From Bacteroidota bacterium (GTDB taxonomy: Bacteria > Bacteroidota > Ignavibacteria > UBA10030 > SZUA-254): DNA of 30,247 nucleotides. Under the pieces are notes generated by a model, which ran no database searches, was not told the origin of the DNA, and worked only from the letters and a program-made list of their open reading frames with translations. Location of the stretch: the NCBI GenBank assembly GCA_004322375.1, contig SCUC01000356.1:1-30247 (forward strand), written 5' to 3'. Position numbers and translations under genes: made by a program. Positions within the stretch are counted from its first letter, which is position 1. Each line of letters starts with the position of its first letter. This document shows positions 10,834 through 20,700 of the stretch, piece by piece.

Positions 10834-10872
10834 TGAGTGGTTAGTGGTGAGTAGCCAGTAATCAGTAATCTT
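10831..10872. repeat. Degenerate heptamer tandem repeat at stop codon
   Basis: Six successive 7-mers run from the TAG stop codon: TAGTGAG, TGGTTAG, TGGTGAG, TAGCCAG, TAATCAG and TAATCTT. They share a T(A/G)(G/A)NNAG pattern and resemble the heptamer short tandem repeats known from cyanobacteria. The period is seen directly in the sequence; no function is implied. Confidence 0.6.
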
Positions 10873-10897
10873 GTATGTATTATTGATTCATTAGAGT

Positions 10898-10929
10898 AAA
10901 AAAGCCGGTTCTTTTGAATCGGCTTTTTT
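10898..10929 (+). terminator. Rho-independent terminator of the first giant gene
   Basis: A perfect 10-bp stem, AAAAAAGCCG with CGGCTTTTTT, is extended by four more pairs (one G-U) and closed by a TTTT loop. It ends in six T residues. It lies 65 bp after the stop codon and has an A-run on the other side, so it could work in both directions. It implies that the two giant genes are separate transcription units. Confidence 0.85.
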
Positions 10930-11471
10930 ATTGTTAGCAGGTTTAGCAAAAGCATCTTATAGTGGATTCCACCTATGGAAATGAAGATAATCCCCTATTG
11001 ATTTCATGTGGGTCTTTTACTACCTTCTTAGTAGGTAGTAAAGGTTGTGAAAAAGTATCAACCTGTACCGTCAATCAGTTAATTTGTTCTATTATTTTGA
11101 TCTTTTTGTTAAAGCTATCGCCCTCTATTTTTTGGAATATCGGAAAACAACCCGATTCAATTCTTTTCTAATATTTTCCCCCATCATACGAAACCGAAAA
11201 CGCTTAACATGTTATTATATAATCAAATAATAATGCTCATTATGAGAATAGAATTGTTAAGTATTTAATGAAAAACACTAAAATATCATAATGATACATC
11301 TGTTCCCGTTTTGATAAGGTAATGTGAGATAGATTAGTATGAATCAATCCAAAATAGAGACTTTTCATTGGCATTGTTATTGTAAGTATAGATTATGGAC
11401 TTATAAAAACGACAGTATTTCCAGACGTTACTGGCGAAATCCTTAACAAAAGGATTTGGAAGATACCGTTG

Positions 11472-11513
11472 TAGTCAGTTGTCCGCAGTAGTTAGTTATG
11501 TGTGATTAGTAAA
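11472..11513. repeat. Degenerate heptamer repeat in leader
   Basis: Six 7-mers can be read in register: TAGTCAG, TTGTCCG, CAGTAGT, TAGTTAT, GTGTGAT and TAGTAAA. This is a weaker version of the repeat at 10831-10872, with the same AGT-rich composition. The period is less regular than in the other three heptamer tracts of this window. Confidence 0.35.
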
Positions 11514-11520
11514 TCCGATG

Positions 11521-11547
11521 CCCCTTTCCGGTAATCCCGGAAAGGGG
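11521..11547 (+). other. GC-rich hairpin in leader
   Basis: CCCCTTTCCGG (11521-11531) pairs perfectly with CCGGAAAGGGG (11537-11547) around a TAATC loop. No T-run follows; the next bases are GC-containing (TGGTAGGGAAGC), so it is unlikely to be a simple terminator. It stands out from the AT-rich surroundings and could be part of a structured RNA leader or a remnant of a palindromic repeat. Confidence 0.5.
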
Positions 11548-11719
11548 TGGTAGGGAAGCAACCTCGCTAACGACTCTCAAGTGAACAAAAATTTTTCCCG
11601 GACAAATTTCAATTACGAAAGTGTGTTTCAAGACAATTAAAGAAAAAACTATTAAATCATAAACAAAGTATTTATATAATTTCCCTCTATCATATAGTAT
11701 TTATTCCATATTGTTAAGT

Positions 11720-11779
11720 TTGTAGAGCGCCCGGGTCCGAGTACATCCACTACTATTCAACTCTCCAGGCGCTTTACAA
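11720..11779 (+). promoter_or_regulatory. Hairpin abutting the start codon of the second giant gene
   Basis: TTGTAGAGCGCC (11720-11731) pairs over all 12 positions (one G-U) with GGCGCTTTACAA (11768-11779), and the ATG follows at 11780. The loop is 36 nt. If this RNA forms, it occupies the whole ribosome-binding region, suggesting translational control or RNA protection. A DNA-level inverted repeat used as an operator is the alternative. Confidence 0.5.
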
Positions 11780-14700
11780 ATGCAGTCGAGTTTTAATCAA
11801 CTATTGATGCATAATCCAAGTAAAGGTCCCACTATGCCCAAACCAAATAATGCACTCTCTGTTCAGCTCGCGACTGTGATGTCTCTTATTTCGCAGCTTC
11901 ACAATCCAAGCAGAACTGTTCATACAGGAAAATCCTGTCATTCCTATTTATTTCTCATGATGTTCCTTCTTAGCGCGTTTATCCTACCGCAATCTCAGGC
12001 GCAGGTAACGGAAGCGTTCAACGCTATTTATTCCGCGAATATAGAAGGAAATATTTTTATTGTAGGTAATACGAACGTTACCTGCTCACCAAGCGGCAGC
12101 TGTACAACAGCCCAGAACGGCGGCGCCGCACAGAACAATGGATTCAATTCCGTGTATGTGAACGTTGACGGGTTAAGCTCTCCGGCAAATTCCAGCACGG
12201 CAAATTTCACGAAACCGGCAAACGGGAGCGTAGTATTTGCAGCGTTGTTCTGGGGCGGTGTATCATCGAGCAGTTCCCGGAACCAGGTGAGTTTTAAAAC
12301 TCCGGCAGCAGGATATCAAACGGTTACCGGTACGGTGGTTTCAAGCTCGTACGGGTACCAGAGTTATGCCGATGTAACTTCGCTTGTACAGGCGGGTGGC
12401 ACCGGAACCTACGGTGTAGGAAAAATCCAGCTTAGTGTCGGTTCCACAAACCAGTTCGGTGGATGGTCGTTAGCTATCGTGATTCGTGATACGACAGATT
12501 TGTTTAGAAACCTTCGAGTATATAAAGGCTTTGCCCAGATAAGCAGTGGCAACCCTGTTACACTTTCTATCTCCGGGTTCAAAACTCCCCCGGCTGGTCC
12601 TGTGAACACCTATTTTGGCTTTGTAGCGTATGACGGCGATAAATCATCCGGCAGCGATATATATCGGGGAGATAGCCTCCGCATGAATACCTCGGCAGGC
12701 GCATTTTATTTATCGGATGCACTTAATCCAAATAATGACGTATTTAACAGCACGATTAGCAGGTTAGGCAGTCATATTACCGCGAAAAATCCAAACTATG
12801 TCAACCAGCTTGGGCTCGATATTGACGTCATTGATATTAGCAACAGTATTCCGAATGGAGATACCTCAATAACGTTACGTCTCTCCACCGGTGGAGAAAC
12901 ATACATTCCCGGCGTTATCACAACAGCCATCGAGCTTTACTCTCCCGTCATGACGGCTCTCAAGCTTGCCAACGATATTAATGGGGAATACCTTGAGCCT
13001 TCCGATACGATTGAATATACCGTACAGATTGACAACAGCGGGTTTGATTCCGCGACAGAGCTTGTGTTGTATGACACTATTCCTCAATACGCAGACTATG
13101 TCCCCGGAACGCTTGCAATAACGTCGGGATATAATGTCGGAGCGAAGACGGATAACACCGGTGACGATCAAGCTGAATATGATGCAATTGGCGACAGGCT
13201 TGTCATACGATTGTCGAACGGTGCGAATGCTGCTTTAGGCGGCACCATGGCGCCAAGTGAAACAACGACGGTAACGTTTAGAATGATTGTTGAACCGACT
13301 GCGTTAGACAGCACCTTAATTACAAACACAGTGCGGCTCAGCTATAAATCCTTACAGTTTGGAAACGCCTTTGCGAGAGCCGGCATCCCCTCGTTAGTGA
13401 GAGTTCTTCACCCGGCGGATATTACTCTCGGTGTTACGACGACAAACCCGACTCCGCAAAAGAGTCATCTTGATACCATTTACGTTACAGCCGGAAATAC
13501 AGGTTCGTACGATGCCGATAGCGTTCGGGTGAGCGTTCCGTTCCCGCCGAACTTGCTTTATTATTCTTCTTCACAGACACAGGGCACGTTTAACAGCGCA
13601 ACGTATATCTGGAATGTAGGACCGATTCCGGCATTTGGCACACAAACGCTGACCCTGATTGTGCGGGACACCAATCTCACACCCCTCACGCTGACGGGAA
13701 CAGCAACATTGCTTGATACCGATAAAACAGATCCGATACTCACCAACAATGTTGATAGCGTTACTATCTCGCCAATACCCGATATCGTTGACCCGTTATT
13801 TATCAATTTAGATTTTCCTGTAAACGGCGACACGACCGGTCCCAATACCACAGTGTCAGGAACAACCGAGGAAGATATTTTTGTCGAGGTACTTATTAAT
13901 GGCATACCGGTTGACACTGTTGCTTCCGATAATGCAGGCAACTGGAGCCTTGCAATTGGACCATTGGCAACCGGCACTTATACTGCTCAAGGCAGAGCGA
14001 TTGATAGGGTAGGCAATACAAAGCTTTCGACGGTTCATACATTCTATGTTGATGCAACTCCGCCTGCGGTGTTGATTCAAACGCCGCCCGATAACAGCCA
14101 CACGAATGATAACACGCCGCTCATTCAAGGTACGGCAGAAGTTGGAAGCACCCTCGTGCTGCTTCTGGATGGCGTTCCGGTTGACACATTTTTAATAGGA
14201 CCGGGCGGAACCTGGAGCTTTACTCCTACAACCCCCTTAAACGATGGACCGCATAGTGTAACGGCGATTGCACAGGATGCATACGGTAATACCGCTTCCG
14301 ATACCAATCCATTTACCGTGGATACGGTACTCCCGACTATCTTCGTAGATACGCCGCCGGAGGGAAGCACGACAAACGACAATACTCCGTTGTATGTCGG
14401 TCGAACGGAGCCATTGTTTACCGTTATTGTACGAGTTGATGGTACTCCGATTGATACTGTCCAAGCAGACGCGAACGGAAACTGGTCAACAACGCAGCCG
14501 ACACCGCTCTCGAACGGCTCGCACACAGTAACCGGAACGACGACGGACGCCGCAGGCAATACGGCAACCGACTCGAATCCGTTTACCGTCAATACCTCTG
14601 CGCCTACGGTTGATGTTGTTACCCCGGCAAACGGCAGCGTTACAAGCGATAATACTCCCGCAATCAATGGTACAACGGATCCTAACTTGACTGTCATCGT

Positions 14701-17700
14701 TTCGATGGATGGAGTGCCGATTGACACAGTGGTTGCAAATGGTTCCGGTAACTGGTCAACCAACCAACCGACTCCTCTTTCTGACGGAGTACATACTGTG
14801 TCTGCATTGGCATCAGATTCCAACGGCAACACAGCAACGGATGCGAATGTGTTCAGGGTAATTACAAGCTTGCCGACAATTGTTATCAATAATCCTGCAG
14901 ACGGAAGCATCACGAACGATAATACTCCACCGTATGTCGGCACTACTCAAGCGTATAATACAGTAATTGTAAAAATTGACGGCACGCCGATTGATACATT
15001 AGTTGCGGATGTGAACGGCAACTGGGCAACGAACCAGCCGACTCCGCTTTCTAACGGGGCGCACGCGGTAACGGCAATAGCGATAGATGGGCTCGGACAA
15101 ACGGCAACCGACGTCAACAATTTTACGATTAATACTTCCGTCCCATCGGTGGATGTTGTTACCCCAGCAAACGGCAGCACGATAAATGATAACACACCGG
15201 TGCTGGCAGGAACAACCGACCCCAATCTCACAGTTATTGTGAGCATGGATGGCACCCCCATTGACACTGTGATTGCCGACCAGTATGGCGCATGGTCAAC
15301 TATTAAGCCCTCCGCTCTTTCCGATGGGCAGCATACAGTTTCCGCAAAAGCGATAGATGCTCTGGGTCAGTTCGCGATTGACGCAAACATCTTTTACATT
15401 GATACAACTCCTCCGGCAATTACGATTACTACCCCTGCCGACGGCAGCACAATCAATGACAATACGCCTCTTATCTACGGCGTAACGGAGCCGTTCCTCA
15501 GGGTTGTCGTAAGGATGGATGGAACTCCGATAGACACGGTAACATCCGACGGCGCGGGCAACTGGTCAACAACGCAGCCGACTCCGTTAGCGGATGGCGC
15601 ACATGCAGTTTCAGCGACTGCGACCGATGATGCAGGAAATTCTGCAACGGATACGAATAATTTCACTATAGATACCGTTCCCCCGTCAATCAATGTTGTA
15701 ACTCCTGCCAACGGCAGCACAACAGCAGATAGAACGCCCTCGATTACCGGTACAACTGACCCGAATATGACCGTCATTGTGAAAATGGATGGAACGCCGA
15801 TTGATACCGTAGTTTCCGATGGCAGCGGCAACTGGTCAACAGTGCAGCCGACGAATTTATCAGATGGTCCGCATACAGTAACAGGAACGGTAACAGATGC
15901 AGCAGGCAATAGCACAACCGATGCGAATACGTTTACTGTTGATGCTACTGCGCCACCGATTGACGTCGTTACCCCGGCAGTGGGCAGCACGACGAACGAT
16001 AACACGCCTACGCTTTCCGGCACAACCGACCCGAACACAACGGTCATCGTGCTGATGGATGGCGTGCCGATTGATACGGTAGTATCGAACGGCAGCGGCA
16101 ACTGGTCAACGGTACAGCCAACGCCGTTATCGGATGGTCAGCATACAGTTACGGGAATTGCAGTTGATGCAGCAGGAAATACTGCAACGGATTCCAATCC
16201 CTTCATTGTAGATACTTTGCCGCCGACGATATTTGTAGATACGCCTCCGGATGGAAGCACAACGAGCGACAACACACCGTTATATACCGGCAGAACAGAA
16301 CCGTTATTGACAGTTACTGTGAGTGTTGACGGCACGCCGCTTGGAACGGCAGTTGCAGATGCGAACGGAAATTGGTCGTTCTTGCAGCCATTCCCGCTCT
16401 CGAACGGCGCTCATACAATCACAGGCACGGTTACCGACCCTGCAGGTAATACTGCATCGGATACCAATCCGTTTACGGTGAATACATCAGCCCCCGTCGT
16501 TGATGTTGTAACGCCTGCCAATGGTAGCAGCATTACAGATAATACGCCGACTATTACCGGTACAACGAATCCCAATCTAACGGTTATCGTCAGCATTGAT
16601 GGCGTTTCGCTTGATACTGTAACAGCGAACGGCGCAGGAAATTGGACGGCTCAGGTCGTCTCCGCACTCTCGAACGGCTTGCACACTGCTTCAGCATTAG
16701 CAACAGACAGCCTTGGACAAACGGCAACGGATGCGAATGTCTTCACGATTATTACATCGGTTCCCGTTGTGGAGATTTTGAATCCTTATGACGGCAGCGT
16801 TACCAATGATAATACGCCGTTATATGTCGGAACAACGAATCCGTATCTTCCGGTCATCGTCAAAATAGACGGCACGCCGATTGACACGGTAACAGCCGAC
16901 GTTAACGGCAACTGGTCAACGCCACAGCTCACGCCGCTTTCCAATGGCGTCCATATTGTCACGGCGATTGCTACGGATGCGTTAGGTCAAACAGCGACGG
17001 ATGCGAACGCGTTTACCATCAATACATCGGCTCCAAACGTTGATGTTGTAACGCCGGCAAACAACAGCACAATTACCGATAACACTCCCGTCATCAATGG
17101 AACAACCGACCCGTACTTGACGGTCATTTTGCGGGTGGATGGAACTCCGATTGATACGATGGTAGCAGATGGTCTTGGCAACTGGTCAACTGTACAGCCG
17201 ACGCCGCTCTCCAACGGACGACACGTTGCGCAGGCAACAGCTACCGATGGTCTCGGTCAAACGGCAGTTGACGCTAACATCTTCTATATTGACACATCTG
17301 CGCCGACCATCACCATTACCACGCCGACAGATGGCAGCACCACAAACGATAACACGCCTCCAATCTATGGCGTAACCGAGCCTTATTTGCCGGTCATTGT
17401 GAAAATTGATGGCGTGCCGATTGATACTGTGACATCAGACGGCGCGGGCAACTGGTCAACCAATGCGCCAACGACATTAATGGATGGTCCGCATACCGTC
17501 ACCGCCGATACGCGTGATGACGCAGGAAATACGGCAACCGATACGAACACCTTTACGGTTGATACAACTCCACCGGCAGTAGATATTGTAACGCCTGCGC
17601 ATTTGAGCGTTATTTCTTCGACAACACCGACATACATAGGCACAACGAATCCGAATCTCCCTGTGAGAGTAACGGTTGATGGGGTGGTTATCGGTACGGT

Positions 17701-20700
17701 AACCGCGAACGGCTCCGGAAACTGGTCTATACCGCAGCCAACGAATCTCGCTGAAGGAGCGCATATTGTGCACGCTCTTGCAACAGACCCGGCAGGAAAC
17801 ACGGCAACCGACCAGCATACATTTTTCATAGATACAACGCCGCCCGTCATTGATGTTGTTACCCCGGCGGTAAGCAGCGTGGTCATTGATAACACGCCGA
17901 CCTACACCGGAACAACGGAACCGAATCTTACAGTTATTGTAAAAGTTGACGGCGTTCCTATTGATACCGTAGTTGCGGATGGAAGCGGAAACTGGACTGC
18001 AACTCAGCCCACACCGCTCTCAGATGGACCGCATACAGTTACCGGTACGGCGATTGACGCGTACGGAAGAACGGCAACCGATACGAATCCGTTCACGATT
18101 GATACGATTCCTCCGTTCATCATTATTACATCGCCACTGGATAGCACGACGACGACAAATCAAACGCCGACTATTTGCGGCACGACTGAATCAGGCTCGG
18201 CAGTAACCGTGCGCATAGATGGAACACTCATCGGCTCGACCACCGCAAGCGGAACAGGCGCATGGTGTATTCCAGTCTCGACGCCGCTGCCGGAAGGACC
18301 TCATAATGTTGTCGCCAATGCAACCGACCCGGGTGGAAATCCAAGCGCGGATTCGATAACCTATATCGTTGATTTGACGCCGCCTTCGATTGCTATCATT
18401 CTCCCTGCGAACGGCGATACGACCGGACCACGTCCGACGATTACTGGCTCTACGGAACCGAACATTACGGTTATTGTCATGGTTGACGGTACGCCGATAG
18501 ACACGGTTCAATCCGATGCAAGCGGCAACTGGTCAACTGTTCAGCCTACTCCATTGGCGACAGGCAATCATACCGCTCAGGGCAAGGCGATTGACGGTGC
18601 AGGAAATAACGTTACATCCTTAGTGCATACATTCTATGTTGATGCAACTCCGCCTGCTATTACGATTACAACGCCGCCGGATAATAGCATCACAAACGAC
18701 AACACCCCCACATATACCGGAACAACGGAGCCCTACTTAACCGTAGTGGTGAAGGTTGACGGAGTGCCGATTGACACGGTGGTTGCCGATGGAAGCGGAA
18801 ACTGGACAACTACCCAGCCTACGCCGCTCACCGATGGACCTCATACCGTGAGCGCAACCGCAACAGATCCTTACGGCAACGAAGCGACGGAAAGCAATCC
18901 GTTTACGGTTGATACGACGCCTCCGGTTGCCGTCATTACCGGACCGACAGAGGGTGAAACAACGAATGATAACACTCCTCCAATCACCGGTACCGGAACA
19001 CCGGGCGCAGAGCTTGTTCTGTATATTGATGGAGTTCCTGTTGACACGCTGACAATTCCGGCGAATGGACAATGGAGCTATACGCCACCGACACCATTGG
19101 CAGATGGCCCGCATACAACACAAGCGATTGTCACAGATCCGGCAGGAAATACTTATACAACGCCGGTGAGGAACTTTACGATTGATGCAACGCCGCCTGT
19201 TGTCACCGTGGATGAGCCGATTAACGGCAGCTCGACCCCTGATAACACTCCGCAAATTTGCGGCACAACAGAGCCGGGTGATTCAGTTCGTGTTGTCATA
19301 GATAACCGCACGATATTGAACACGGTTGCCGATGGTTCCGGAAATTGGTGCGTTACGCCGCCTGTTCTCGGCGATGGCGGGCATACCATCACTGTGGTTG
19401 CGAAGGATTCTGTTGGCAACACGACAACGCTAACAGGAAAAACTTTCACCGTGAATACCAAGCCTGTGTTGAGCAATTTAGGCACAACGTTCCGCTACCT
19501 CTGTGACGGCGATTCCGTGCTGACGGTGACAGGACATAATTTTAATCCGACGTCGGTTATTCGATTGAATGGTACGGCGTTAACGACCACGTATGTTGAT
19601 TCAACCACGTTGACCGCTCCAGTTCTTGCCAGCTACTTCCCAACGCCGGGGACATATACAATAACAGTCTATACGCCCGCTCCCGGCGGTGGAACATCTG
19701 CCTCCAAGTCTATTGTGGTTTCAGGTGCGAACACGTACATCAGCGGAACTGTGTACTATGATAGAAACGTCAGCGGAAGCAAAGAGACATCGGAACCCGG
19801 AATCTCTGCCTGGACTGTCTCGTTGACCGGTACAAATCCGGCGTATAATCAGACGACAACAACAGAGCCGGGAGGAGTTTATACGTTTACAAATCTCCTC
19901 CCCGACAATTATGCGGTCACCGTATCTCCTGCAACGGGCTGGGATCCGACAGTTCCCGGGACAGGCAGCTCGAACCAAACTGTTACATGCGGCTCAGCGA
20001 CGACCGGAGTGAATTTCGGGTTCATGCTTTCCGATGCGGGTTCCGATACGGGCAGCTACAGGACATTCACGCCCGAAGCCCTTATGGTTGGTACGCCTGT
20101 GAAAAAACGCTGCCACTTGCTGCGATGGTACTTTACGTTTACCAACAATACGGGAAGACAGGCAACCGGGTTATACGTAGAATTCAATAACGTCATTACT
20201 ACGTTCTATGAGTACGTACCGTTTGCATATTATGAAGACCTCGGAAAACGCACACAGGACTATATTTTTGGCGGTGCGACAATTGAAGATGGTGAAGCCA
20301 TGCAAATCGTCGGATTATCAAAAACATTCCCGTGCGAAATTCGCGTGAACAAATGGTGGTGGCTGTACAACGATTCATCAATTTCAAAGGCATATAGTGA
20401 AGGTCCGCTACGTGCCGATAGCATCCTGCGATTTTTGCCGATGCCGAATGCCGCCAACATCCGCGATGAAGTATTCCGTTCCGTCTTTACGCCACAGGGT
20501 GGAATGCTCGTGGGAGCAAAGGTGCCGAGCAATAGCAGGAATTTTGCATGGGTGCTGATGAAGACCTCAAAAGACCTGTATAACTCTCTTGTTGATAGAA
20601 CAGGCACGCACACAGGACGTCCCCGCGGATTTGCCCGTGATGCAGCAAAGACTTCTGTATTGCGCGGAGCATTGCGTTCACTGCCTCCGAAGAAGCACAA

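Larger units (their letters stand above)
10930..11779 (+). promoter_or_regulatory. Long AT-rich leader upstream of the second giant gene
   Basis: This stretch has no convincing gene. It contains a 10-bp hairpin at 11016-11042 (TTTACTACCT with AGGTAGTAAA), an 8-bp hairpin at 11437-11457, degenerate heptamers at 11472-11513, an 11-bp GC-rich hairpin at 11521-11547 and a start-adjacent hairpin at 11720-11779. The promoter of the second giant gene must be here, but I could not place it with confidence. None of these structures matches a riboswitch class I recognise. Confidence 0.4.

Noticed and set aside
10962..11171. Possible 69-residue gene in the spacer
   Set aside because: GTG start with no ribosome-binding site, no recognisable motif, and it runs through a hairpin; composition matches the surrounding spacer.
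11517..11590. Riboswitch in the leader of the second giant gene
   Set aside because: The hairpin is real but the conserved loops of c-di-GMP, fluoride, preQ1, cobalamin or SAM riboswitches are not recognisable.
11715..11722. TAAGTTTG as a Bacteroidota -7 element (TAnnTTTG)
   Set aside because: It matches the consensus, but no TTTG-like -33 element is found at the right distance, and a start point there would cut into the left arm of the 11720-11779 hairpin.
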